Assembly (NCBI RefSeq): GCF_029760855.1
Contig: NZ_SOSI01000002.1
Span: 186,001 to 250,000, forward strand
Direction: 5' to 3'
Source: Erythrobacter litoralis
Lineage (GTDB): Bacteria; Pseudomonadota; Alphaproteobacteria; Sphingomonadales; Sphingomonadaceae
Length of the DNA: 64,000 nt
In this document: positions 18,648-30,386 of the stretch, piece after piece
Layout: each line of letters begins with the position of its first letter
Position numbering within the stretch: position 1 is the stretch's first letter
The notes under the pieces: model-generated
Databases searched by the model: none
Told to the model about the DNA's origin: nothing
Seen by the model: only the letters and a program-made list of their open reading frames with translations
Translations under genes and position numbers: made by a program

Positions 18648-19510
18648 CAGACCTCGGCAGTATTTTCGGGCGGCGGGCCGGGCGGCACCCGCGCGGCAGT
18701 GAGGCGGAAGGGGTCGCCTTTCAGCGCATGGTTGTCGCCATAGGCCGCGGCCAGAACGGCATAGAGCTGCGGGTCGTAGGCTTCCACGTCGCCGTGGTTC
18801 AGGATGCGGCGACCATCGAAAGCCTGCAACCGGTTCGAATCGAACCAGAATTGCGTCCCCTCGGCCCAATATTCATGTAGCGTCGTTGTCGTGTATTCGT
18901 CGAGCCAGAGCTCGTTCGCGAGCGCATTGGCATAGGCTGCCTCGATCCGACGGTAGAGCGCAGGGTCCACCCCCTCTATGGCGTACAGTACACTATGCGC
19001 CATTTCGTGAACGAAGATTGTCTCGCCCCAATAGCGGCTGCTCGGCAGACCCAGCACGTCCTCCTCCGCCGCCGCCATGCGTTGCCCGCCGATGCCGCGG
19101 GCGCGCGCGTCCCAGTATTCGCGGTCGGACAGCGTGCCGATGCGCGCGTCGTAATGCTTGAGTTCGCACCGCGTCAGGCGGGGATCGTCGCGGGCTGGCT
19201 TCGTCCAGTGCGCCTTGTCCGGTAGATCGAGCAGCGCCTCGTCTTCGGCAATCAGTGCGATACGATAGTCGTTAGCGGCAAGCCATTGCGCCAGATCCGG
19301 CCGATGGGCCAGCATGCCCTCCGCCATATCGCGCGCAGCGAACAACGCTTCGTCCGATACGCGTGACGAAGAGAGGATAGGAATGCCATCCGCCGCGACA
19401 TACTTCGCGTAGAACGGTTCGGCACCTAGTGCCCCCGGCGGAGCCGATGTCCCAGCCACGCAGGATGTGAGGAGAGCCGCAAAAGCCGCCACGAAGACGG
19501 CGCATCGCAC
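18644..19510 (-). CDS. Putative HExxH zinc-peptidase lipoprotein
   Basis: 288-residue predicted lipoprotein (lipobox LLTSC) of a family I know only as hypothetical. The centre has HEMAH in IFVHEMAHSVLY, a zincin motif, and about 60 residues later HEYWAEGTQFWF, where Glu may be the third zinc ligand. The N-terminal FYAKYVAADGIPILSS and MLAHRPDLAQWL segments are conserved as I recall among related hypothetical proteins. The start is GTG 19510. It lies 23 bp after sdhA on the same strand, where sdhB might be expected, so it may be transcribed with the sdh operon. Protease activity is inferred from motif only. Confidence 0.68.
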   Translation of the reverse strand: MRCAVFVAAFAALLTSCVAGTSAPPGALGAEPFYAKYVAADGIPILSSSRVSDEALFAARDMAEGMLAHRPDLAQWLAANDYRIALIAEDEALLDLPDKAHWTKPARDDPRLTRCELKHYDARIGTLSDREYWDARARGIGGQRMAAAEEDVLGLPSSRYWGETIFVHEMAHSVLYAIEGVDPALYRRIEAAYANALANELWLDEYTTTTLHEYWAEGTQFWFDSNRLQAFDGRRILNHGDVEAYDPQLYAVLAAAYGDNHALKGDPFRLTAARVPPGPPPENTAEVC

Positions 19511-19533
19511 GCGGAAAACCGGCTCTCCTATGC

Positions 19534-21363
19534 TCAGTACACCCGCTTCTTGGGCTCGATATAGGCGATGTCGTCAGTCAGCGTGTATTCGTGGACCGGA
19601 CGATAATCGATCGGGACTTTGCCGCCTTTGCCGCCCCAGCCTTCGAACCAGGCGATGGTGTGCTTCATCCACTCGGCATCGTTACGCTCGGGATAATCCT
19701 CGTGCGCGTGGGCACCGCGGCTTTCCTTGCGGTTTTCCGCGCTGGCGATGGTGACGTTGGCCTGCGCCATCAGATTGTCGAGTTCGAGCGTTTCGATCAG
19801 ATCGCTGTTCCAGACCAGCGAGCGGTCGGTGACGTGCACGTCTTCCAGGCGCTTGTTGACGTCCTTCAGCTGCTCGACGCCCTCGGACAGCAGCTTGCTG
19901 TCGCGGAATACGGCGGCATGGGTCTGCATGCTCTTCTGCATCTGCGCACGGATCTGTGCGGTCGGCGAGCCACCGTCCGCATGGCGGAAATGGTCGAGAC
20001 GGCTGAGCGACAGGTCCGCGCTGTCTTTCGGCAGCTCGTCCATGCTCGTACCCGGCTTGATCAGTTCCTTCAGACGGTGGCCGGTCGCGCGACCGAACAC
20101 AACGAGGTCGATCAGCGAATTCGAGCCGAGGCGGTTCGCGCCGTGAACCGACACGCAGGCCGCCTCGCCCACGGCGAAGAGGCCAGGCACGACCTTTTCC
20201 GGATCGCTCTTGTCTCCGGCAACGACTTCGCCGTGATAGTTACAGGGAATGCCGCCCATATTGTAGTGGACGGTCGGCGTCACCGGCAGGGGTTCGCGCG
20301 TCAGGTCGACGCCGGCGAAGATCTTGCCGCTTTCGGTAATGCCCGGGAGACGCTCGCCGAGGATGTTCGGATCGATATGGTCGAGGTGCAGGAAGATGTG
20401 GTCGCCTTCCGGCCCCACGCCGCGCCCTTCGCGCATTTCGAGCGCCATCGAACGCGATACGACATCGCGGCTCGCCAAGTCCTTCGCGGAAGGCGCATAG
20501 CGTTCCATGAACCGCTCGCCTTCGGAATTGGTGAGGTACCCGCCCTCGCCCCGCGCGCCTTCGGTGATGAGAACGCCCGCGCCGTAAATGCCGGTCGGGT
20601 GGAACTGCACGAATTCCATGTCCTGCAGCGGCAGACCCGCACGCAGTACCATGCCGCCGCCATCGCCGGTGCAGGTGTGCGCACTGGTCGCCGTGTAATA
20701 GCAGCGGCCGTATCCGCCGGTCGCCAGCACGACGCCATGGCTGCGGAAGCGGTGGATCGTCCCGTCATCGAGGCACATGGCGATCACGCCGCGGCACGCG
20801 CCGTTTTCCATGATCAGATCGAGCGCGAAATATTCGATGAAGAAGTCCGCATCGTATTTCAGGCTCTGCTGGTACAGCGCGTGGAGCATGGCGTGCCCCG
20901 TACGGTCCGCCGCCGCGCAGGTGCGCTGCACGGGCGGGCCTTCACCCATGTTCTGCATGTGTCCGCCGAACGGACGCTGGTAGATCGTGCCATTATCGTT
21001 GCGGCTGAACGGTACGCCCGCATGTTCGAGCTCGTAGACCGCCTGCGGCGCCTCGCGCACGAGATACTCAACCGCATCCTGGTCGCTCAGCCAGTCCGAT
21101 CCCTTCACGGTATCGTACATGTGCCACGACCAGTGATCGGGCGTGTTGTTGCCGAGGCTCGCCGCGATGCCGCCCTGCGCGGCCACGGTATGGCTGCGGG
21201 TCGGGAACACTTTGGAGATATTTGCCGTCTTCAGCCCGCTTTCCGCGCTACCCATGGTCGCGCGGAGGCCGCTGCCGCCCGCGCCGACTACGACGACATC
21301 ATAATTGTGATCGATGATCGGATAGGCGCGACCGCCGATTTCGAAAGTTTCCGTGCGGGCCAT
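19534..21363 (-). CDS. sdhA: Succinate dehydrogenase flavoprotein subunit
   Basis: 609-residue FAD subunit of succinate dehydrogenase (complex II), oxidising succinate to fumarate on the inner face of the membrane. Visible features are the dinucleotide-binding [12 protein letters not shown], the FAD-attachment region SHTVAAQGG, the HPTGIYGAG substrate loop and RLGSNSL. C-terminal [14 protein letters not shown] is a conserved hallmark. Length is normal. The ATG overlaps the sdhD stop by one base, suggesting coupled translation. No iron-sulfur subunit gene (sdhB) is present downstream or elsewhere in the window. Confidence 0.97.
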   Translation of the reverse strand: MARTETFEIGGRAYPIIDHNYDVVVVGAGGSGLRATMGSAESGLKTANISKVFPTRSHTVAAQGGIAASLGNNTPDHWSWHMYDTVKGSDWLSDQDAVEYLVREAPQAVYELEHAGVPFSRNDNGTIYQRPFGGHMQNMGEGPPVQRTCAAADRTGHAMLHALYQQSLKYDADFFIEYFALDLIMENGACRGVIAMCLDDGTIHRFRSHGVVLATGGYGRCYYTATSAHTCTGDGGGMVLRAGLPLQDMEFVQFHPTGIYGAGVLITEGARGEGGYLTNSEGERFMERYAPSAKDLASRDVVSRSMALEMREGRGVGPEGDHIFLHLDHIDPNILGERLPGITESGKIFAGVDLTREPLPVTPTVHYNMGGIPCNYHGEVVAGDKSDPEKVVPGLFAVGEAACVSVHGANRLGSNSLIDLVVFGRATGHRLKELIKPGTSMDELPKDSADLSLSRLDHFRHADGGSPTAQIRAQMQKSMQTHAAVFRDSKLLSEGVEQLKDVNKRLEDVHVTDRSLVWNSDLIETLELDNLMAQANVTIASAENRKESRGAHAHEDYPERNDAEWMKHTIAWFEGWGGKGGKVPIDYRPVHEYTLTDDIAYIEPKKRVY

Positions 21364-21749
21364 CAGGCGGCTCCTCCGAAGGCGAGCCGGGCGATCGAGA
21401 TCAGGCCGAACGCGGCGCCGCCGATGAAAACGAGATTGAGCAGGACGAGGATGCCGAACTTGGTGCCGGCTTCGTGAACGTAATCCTCGACCACGACCTG
21501 CACGCCGAGCCGCGCATGCCAGAACACGCTGACCAGCAGCAGCGCGAGCGCGGTTGCCGGAAGCAGTTGGGAAGCCCAGCCGGACAGGGTTGCGTAATCG
21601 TATTCCGGAAGCAGCGCGAGGCTGATCGTCAGAAACAGCATGAGGACGAGGTTGCCGACCGCGGTAAAACGCTGCGTCAGCCAGTGATGCACACCCTCAT
21701 GCGCCGAACCCAGCCCGCGTGCGCGACCGATAGGAGTACCGTCTACCAT
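21363..21749 (-). CDS. sdhD: Succinate dehydrogenase membrane anchor subunit D
   Basis: 128-residue membrane anchor of succinate dehydrogenase with three predicted transmembrane helices. The segment [23 protein letters not shown] at the N-terminus (given only in part as [10 protein letters not shown]) is the usual SdhD opening, and the [15 protein letters not shown] motif contains the heme or quinone-site residues of this family. It follows sdhC by 7 bp and overlaps sdhA by one base. Confidence 0.93.
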   Translation of the reverse strand: MVDGTPIGRARGLGSAHEGVHHWLTQRFTAVGNLVLMLFLTISLALLPEYDYATLSGWASQLLPATALALLLVSVFWHARLGVQVVVEDYVHEAGTKFGILVLLNLVFIGGAAFGLISIARLAFGGAA

Positions 21750-21756
21750 AATCCGT

Positions 21757-22137
21757 TCACTTCAAGAAAATGACGGCCCAGAACAGGACCGTGAGAATGA
21801 TGCCGAGGGCGAAGACCACCATCGACCATGTCTTGTTGACCGAAAGCTCGTACCCAGCGCCGATATCGAGCACGAAGTGGCGCAGCCCGCTCAGCATATG
21901 GGTGAAGAACGTCCAGCTCAGACCGATGAGGACGATAATTCCGATGGGCGAACCCATAACGAAGGCAAACGTGTCGTACGCGCCTGCACCTGCCGCCATC
22001 GCGCCGAGCCACCATAACAGGATCGGCAGGCCGACGAACGCCATCGCGCTGCCGGTGACACGGTGCGTGATGGAGAGCGCCATGTGCGGCCCCCATTTGT
22101 AAATCTGCAGATGCGGCGAAAGCGGGCGATTGGCCAT
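21757..22137 (-). CDS. sdhC: Succinate dehydrogenase cytochrome b556 subunit
   Basis: 126-residue heme b subunit of complex II. The start is ATG 22137 (MANRPLSPHLQIYKW), which matches the family; the frame upstream to 22254 is not expected to be coding. The N-terminal RPLSPHLQIY, SITHRVTGSAM and HMLSGLRHFVLDIG, containing the heme-ligand His, are conserved. Three transmembrane helices are evident. First gene of sdhC-sdhD-sdhA, divergent from the SDR gene at 22248, with about 110 bp between start codons for promoters. Confidence 0.93.
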   Translation of the reverse strand: MANRPLSPHLQIYKWGPHMALSITHRVTGSAMAFVGLPILLWWLGAMAAGAGAYDTFAFVMGSPIGIIVLIGLSWTFFTHMLSGLRHFVLDIGAGYELSVNKTWSMVVFALGIILTVLFWAVIFLK

Positions 22138-22247
22138 GCGTAATTGCGTCCGTTCGGTGAATTTCTGCGGCTTACTTAGCGAAGATGCGCCGCGAGGCAA
22201 GGCGCGCCGCCTCGACAAACGTCGCAAATTTGGAAATAGCGCGTTGC

Positions 22248-22958
22248 ATGACATGCATTCTTCTCACCGGTTCCTCGCGCGGGATCGGCGCCGCCGCCAA
22301 ATCCGAACTCGAAGCGCGCGGCGCCAAGGTGATCGGACAGGCCACGACGAGCGACCGTACGGATACCGTGCCCGCAGACTTCCGCAATCCCGGTGCGCCG
22401 GCCGAATTATGGAACGCCGCCCTCGCCCGCGCCGGCGGCACGATCGACGTACTGGTGAACAATGCCGGCCTTTTCTCACCCAGCCCGCTCGATGGGTCGG
22501 ACATCGAATGGCTGGATACGTGGGAAGATACCATGCGCATCAACCTCACCGCCTCCGCCCAGCTTTCGCGTTTCGCGGTGCGGCTATGGCAGGAGCGCGG
22601 GGTGGGCGGCCGCATCGTCCACGTCGCCAGCCGCGCAGGCCATCGCGGGGATTCGCCAGCCCACTGGCATTATGCCGCGAGCAAGGGCGGTATGCTGGCC
22701 ATGCACAAGAGCATCGCACGCGCCTACGCCGCCGAGGGCATATTGAGCTTCGCCGTCACGCCCGGGTTCACCGACACAGCGATGGCGGGCGACTATCTCG
22801 AAAGCCGGGGCGGCAGCGGCTTACTGGCCGACATTCCCCTGGGCCGGGTGGCGGAACCGAAAGAAATGGCGACCATCATCGCCTTCTGCGCGCTCGACGC
22901 CCCACCCAGCATGACCGGCGCGACCTTGGATGCCAACGGGGCAAGCTATGTTCGCTAG
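22248..22958 (+). CDS. Short-chain dehydrogenase/reductase
   Basis: 236-residue classical SDR oxidoreductase. The cofactor motif TGSSRGIGAAA starts at residue 6, NNAG follows, and the catalytic Ser (VASRAGHRG) and YAASK are present. The substrate cannot be inferred. The start at ATG 22248 is just ahead of the Rossmann strand; the longer frame from 22185 is less plausible. First gene of a run of four whose coding regions overlap by 11, 8 and 4 bases (SDR, B3 lactamase, PrmA, TIGR02117), so probably one operon, divergent from sdhC. Confidence 0.85.
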   Translation: MTCILLTGSSRGIGAAAKSELEARGAKVIGQATTSDRTDTVPADFRNPGAPAELWNAALARAGGTIDVLVNNAGLFSPSPLDGSDIEWLDTWEDTMRINLTASAQLSRFAVRLWQERGVGGRIVHVASRAGHRGDSPAHWHYAASKGGMLAMHKSIARAYAAEGILSFAVTPGFTDTAMAGDYLESRGGSGLLADIPLGRVAEPKEMATIIAFCALDAPPSMTGATLDANGASYVR

Positions 22959-23892
22959 GATAGTCGGTCTCGCTGCCTGCTTGTCGGCCGCAGGATGCGT
23001 GGCGACTGCGGAAGAAGCCATGCCGGTGGCCGACGTAGCGGCATCCAGGTACTATCCCGATCGTGCAGAGCGCGGTAACTCCGCCGACTTCCTCGCTGCT
23101 TGCAAGGATTGGGACGAATGGGACAAGCCCGCCCCGCCCTTTCAGATCTTTGGCAACACCTTCTACGTCGGCACCTGCGGCATCAGCGCCATTCTTGTCG
23201 TCGGCGAGGAAGGGCACGTTCTGATCGACAGCGGGACCGATACGGGAGCCGACGTGGTGCTGGCCAATATCCGCGCGCTCGGTTTGGACCCGCGCGATGT
23301 GCGCTATCTTCTGCACAGTCATGAGCATTTCGATCACGTCGGTGGCCATGCGAAGATTTCCGCCGCCACCGGGGCGACCGTCATCGTATCCCCCGAAGCT
23401 GTGCAGGTATTTGTCAATGGGGAAGCGCATCCGGACGATCCGCAAGCAGGGATGCACGATGCGTTTGCGCCGGTCGGGAAGGTTCGCGAAATCGGCGATG
23501 ACGAGACCGTAAAGCTGGGCGATCTCGAACTGACCGCCCACCTGACCCCCGGCCATTCGCCCGGCGCGATGAGCTGGACGTGGTGGGCCTGCTCCTTGCC
23601 CGGTGATCCCCCCGTCTGCCGCCGTGTTGCCTATGTCGACAGCCTCTCGCCGATATCGGCGGACGCCTATCGCTTCACCGAACACTCCGAAGCGGTGGCG
23701 GCTTTTCGAACCAGCATCGACACCGTGCGTGCCCTGCCCTGTGATCTTTTGCTGACCCCGCACCCATCGGCCAGTGATATGCTCGTCCGGTTGCGCGAGG
23801 GTGGACTGCTCGGTCAGGGCCAATGCGCCGCCTATGCCGATAGTATAGCGAAGCGCCTCGATGCGCGGCTGGCGGAGGAAGCCGGTGAGTAG
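22948..23892 (+). CDS. Subclass B3 metallo-beta-lactamase
   Basis: 314-residue secreted or lipid-anchored MBL-fold enzyme of the B3 subclass. The signal region ends in the lipobox-like SAAGC. All six zinc ligands of B3 enzymes can be placed: SHEHFDH supplies His116, His118, Asp120 and His121, TPGHSPGAMSW supplies His196, and LLTPHPSASD supplies His263. Adjacent segments (WDEWDKPAPPF, GTCGISAILV, DSGTDTGADVV, QCAAYADS) are also B3-like. Chromosomal B3 enzymes of sphingomonads (for example MIM-1) hydrolyse carbapenems, but the native role here is unknown. The start ATG 22948 overlaps the SDR gene. Confidence 0.88.
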   Translation: MFARIVGLAACLSAAGCVATAEEAMPVADVAASRYYPDRAERGNSADFLAACKDWDEWDKPAPPFQIFGNTFYVGTCGISAILVVGEEGHVLIDSGTDTGADVVLANIRALGLDPRDVRYLLHSHEHFDHVGGHAKISAATGATVIVSPEAVQVFVNGEAHPDDPQAGMHDAFAPVGKVREIGDDETVKLGDLELTAHLTPGHSPGAMSWTWWACSLPGDPPVCRRVAYVDSLSPISADAYRFTEHSEAVAAFRTSIDTVRALPCDLLLTPHPSASDMLVRLREGGLLGQGQCAAYADSIAKRLDARLAEEAGE

Positions 23893-24787
23893 CTGGAAGA
23901 TCGTCGGCGCGGTATCCAAACCGGTGGCCAAGGCGGCGCTGGTCGCGCAGGAATTCGCCGCCGACTGGCCCGACGATTGGGTGGTCACCGCCATGGAAAT
24001 CGCAGAGGACCGGCCCGACGACTGGACCTTCGAGGTCTATCTCGACCGCAAACCTTCCAAGGCGGACATCGCGAAGGTGACGGCGCTGTTCGAAGACGAG
24101 GCGCCCGAGCTGCGCGCCGAGAAACTGCCGGACTCCGACTGGGTGTCGGAAAGCCAGAAGGGTGTCGACCCAATCGTCGCTGGGCGGTTTCGCGTACGCA
24201 CCCCGGACCATTCGCCCGATCCCTCCGCCATCGAGTTCGTCATCCCCGCCAGCCAGGCGTTCGGTACCGGCCAGCACGCGACGACCGCAGGCTGCCTCGC
24301 CATGCTCGACCTGATGAAGCGCAGCGGCGTGGGTATTCGCAATCTGGCGGATATCGGGACCGGAACCGGTCTTCTCGCCATGGCCGCTCTGCGCCTGTGG
24401 CCGAATGCCGCAGCGACGGCGTCCGATATCGACGATGTATGCGCCGGCGTTGTCGCCGATAATCTCAACCTCAACGGAATGCGCGCTGGTCCGCGACGCG
24501 GTGCTTTGCTCATGACGATCGCTGACGGCATGGAGCATAGCCTGTTGCAGGCGCGCGCGCCGTTCGACCTCCTGATCGCGAATATCCTTGCCGGCCCGCT
24601 GATCGAACTGGCGGACGATTTCGCCGCGAGCGTGTCAGCACGCGGAAACATCCTTCTTGCCGGGCTGCTAGAAACACAGGAAGCCGAGGTGCGCCGCGCC
24701 TATCGCAAGGCCGGGTTCCGCCTTGCGCGCAGGATGGTGAACGGCGACTGGTCGATCCTGTGGCTGCGCAAACGCACCGCGTGGTGA
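23885..24787 (+). CDS. prmA: Ribosomal protein L11 methyltransferase
   Basis: 300-residue SAM-dependent enzyme that trimethylates ribosomal protein L11. The start is GTG 23885 (VSSWKIVG), with a strong GGAGG 6-7 bases upstream, overlapping the lactamase stop by 8 bases. The SAM motif is NLADIGTGTGLLAMAA, preceded by FGTGQHATTAGCL; the NPPY-like catalytic LLIANILAGPLIEL is the typical PrmA form. Length is standard. Translational coupling to the lactamase gene is likely. Confidence 0.92.
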   Translation: MSSWKIVGAVSKPVAKAALVAQEFAADWPDDWVVTAMEIAEDRPDDWTFEVYLDRKPSKADIAKVTALFEDEAPELRAEKLPDSDWVSESQKGVDPIVAGRFRVRTPDHSPDPSAIEFVIPASQAFGTGQHATTAGCLAMLDLMKRSGVGIRNLADIGTGTGLLAMAALRLWPNAAATASDIDDVCAGVVADNLNLNGMRAGPRRGALLMTIADGMEHSLLQARAPFDLLIANILAGPLIELADDFAASVSARGNILLAGLLETQEAEVRRAYRKAGFRLARRMVNGDWSILWLRKRTAW

Positions 24788-25479
24788 TCCTGCGCCAGAC
24801 CGGCCGCATCTTGCTTTGGCTTGTCGCAGGGCTGCTCTCGCTAGTGACAGCGTTCCTGCTTGCCGCATGGATCGGCAGTTCGATCCCGCGCAATTCCGAC
24901 TGGACCGAACCTGCGGACGGCATCCCGATCATGGTCGCCAGCAACGGCGTACATACAGAGCTCGTGCTTCCGGTCGTCACACCGGTGAAGGACTGGCGCA
25001 CGACCTTTCCCTCCGCTGGGCAACCGCGCCCGCGAGATGGCTGGATGCCGACCCATATCGCCATCGGCTGGGGTGAGCGCGAGGTCTTCCTGAACACGCC
25101 GACATGGGGAGATCTGAAGCTCTCCACAGCAATACGGATTGCGACACGCGGTGGAGAAGGGCTGGTGCGCGTCGGCCATTACGTCAATCCACAGCCGTCG
25201 GAATACTATCGCACCATTCGGTTACGACCCGCGGAATATGCCCGGCTCGTCGACCGGGTGGAAACCCTGCTTCCGCCCCAACCCTCCGGAATGCCGCGCC
25301 GATCCCGTACCGGCTTCGATCCGACGACGCTGAATTACGATGCGACCGGGCGCTACACGCTGGCAAACACCTGCAACCAATGGACCAACGACACGCTCGC
25401 CTATGCCGGTGTCAGGATTGGGGTGTGGACGCCGCTTGCGGGGGGCGTGATGAAGTGGATCCCGCAGCCGGAACGCTAG
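24784..25479 (+). CDS. TIGR02117/DUF2459 family protein
   Basis: 231-residue protein with one N-terminal hydrophobic segment (about 8-30) and an extracytoplasmic domain of the DUF2459 (TIGR02117) type. Conserved are SSIPRNSDW, the VASNGVHTELVLPV core, HIAIGWGEREVFLNTP, YHTIRLRP-like YRTIRLRP, and ANTCNQWTNDTLAYAG near the C-terminus, with Cys, His and Asn that suggest a papain-like or transglutaminase-like hydrolase. The start is uncertain: GTG 24784 gives a 4-base GTGA overlap with prmA, while GTG at 24760 or 24781 is possible. The 3' end overlaps the convergent gene by 68 bases. Confidence 0.75.
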   Translation: MILRQTGRILLWLVAGLLSLVTAFLLAAWIGSSIPRNSDWTEPADGIPIMVASNGVHTELVLPVVTPVKDWRTTFPSAGQPRPRDGWMPTHIAIGWGEREVFLNTPTWGDLKLSTAIRIATRGGEGLVRVGHYVNPQPSEYYRTIRLRPAEYARLVDRVETLLPPQPSGMPRRSRTGFDPTTLNYDATGRYTLANTCNQWTNDTLAYAGVRIGVWTPLAGGVMKWIPQPER

Positions 25480-26554
25480 GCGCGAAACCTTCGTCATAGG
25501 CGACCACCGCGCGCGTCACCGCCTGCATCATGGCGAACCGCTCGGCATAGGAACTGCGCGTACGCTGGATGAACGCCGCCACGCCGTATTTCCGTCCTGT
25601 CGGCGAAAACAGGATTGCGACGTCGTTATAGCCCGACTGCTCGCCAGCATAGACCTGTCCCGTGCCCGTCTTGTGCGCGATCGCCCAGTCCGGCGGCACC
25701 CCGCCCTTCAACCGTCTCGGCCCGCTCTTCGTTTTATTCATGATGCCGACTAGCAATTCGGTGGAGCGCTTCGAGAGCAAATCGCCGCGCGCCAGCTTCG
25801 CCAACGCCTCCGCCATGCCCGAAGGCGTCGCTCCATCGATGGGATCGGCGAGATAGCCTTCGAAGGCGGCCTTGCGCCGCTCGTCCGGCACCGCCTCGCG
25901 GGCATCGTAGAACCGGCGGCCGACGGAATAGCTCGGCTGCCAGGAAAGGCCCGCGATCGCCGCCTGCTTGGTCCGCTCGTCGGTCCCGAAGGCAACGCCT
26001 TGGAGATGGTTCTTCGCGATGAATTTATCGACCGCCTTCGGGCCACCCGCCCGCCGCAATATGCGATCGTTGGCCGTGTTGTCGCTCTGCGTGATCGCCC
26101 GCTGCATCAATTCGCGATAGGTTGTGACGAACTGCCCTTTCGCTTTCACGATTTCGCGGATCGGCTGGTGAAACAGCGTGAGGTCCTGCGCGCGAATAAC
26201 GACCGGCTCGGCGAGATCGAGCTTCCCGCGATCCACCAGATCGAGCGCGGTCATCGAGACCCATAGCTTGCTGACGCTTTGTTGCGGCATCGGCACATCG
26301 CCGTTATAGCTCATTACCGCTTCGCTGCTCACTTCGGCGACGCCGATGCCAACCACGCCCGGAAAGCTTTCGCCGATCTCCGCTAGCCGCGCCTCGAGCG
26401 CCTCCTGTTCGGGCGAAAGTGTCATCTGGGGGATCGGCGCACTATCCACACGCACATGCTCCACCTGCGCCGCGGGTTCGGGGATGCAGGTCGCGAGCAG
26501 GAAAATGCCCGAGAACAGCAGCAGAAGAAAGGCGACGAGAAAGGTGCGGGACAC
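25412..26554 (-). CDS. Class A beta-lactamase-like serine hydrolase
   Basis: 380-residue protein of the class A beta-lactamase/penicillin-binding fold (COG2367). The N-terminal lipobox is LLATC. The active-site triad of motifs is QSVSK (Ser and Lys), SDN in TQSDNTAND, and KTG in AHKTGTG. At the position of Glu166 a Glu is found (TDER) but Asn170 is missing, so it may not be an efficient beta-lactamase. The C-terminal 30 residues are Pro/Ser-rich and overlap the convergent TIGR02117 gene. It starts at GTG 26554, about 50 bp from ligA on the same strand. Confidence 0.78.
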   Translation of the reverse strand: MSRTFLVAFLLLLFSGIFLLATCIPEPAAQVEHVRVDSAPIPQMTLSPEQEALEARLAEIGESFPGVVGIGVAEVSSEAVMSYNGDVPMPQQSVSKLWVSMTALDLVDRGKLDLAEPVVIRAQDLTLFHQPIREIVKAKGQFVTTYRELMQRAITQSDNTANDRILRRAGGPKAVDKFIAKNHLQGVAFGTDERTKQAAIAGLSWQPSYSVGRRFYDAREAVPDERRKAAFEGYLADPIDGATPSGMAEALAKLARGDLLSKRSTELLVGIMNKTKSGPRRLKGGVPPDWAIAHKTGTGQVYAGEQSGYNDVAILFSPTGRKYGVAAFIQRTRSSYAERFAMMQAVTRAVVAYDEGFAPSVPAAGSTSSRPPQAASTPQS

Positions 26555-26603
26555 GATTGCGCGCTAGGTGAAGCGCTTCGCCCGTTTTTGCAAATTCAAA
26601 AGC

Positions 26604-30322
<3,719 letters not shown>

Positions 30323-30386
30323 TGCGCGCCGAGGCTCTATACCAGCCCGGCGGGCCCGTCACCGTCCAAGCGCACCCGCCTGTGTA

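Noticed and set aside
19591-21477. 628-residue open frame antisense to sdhA
   Set aside because: sdhA on the minus strand matches its family end to end, and the antisense frame has the composition expected from high-GC shadow coding and no recognisable motif.
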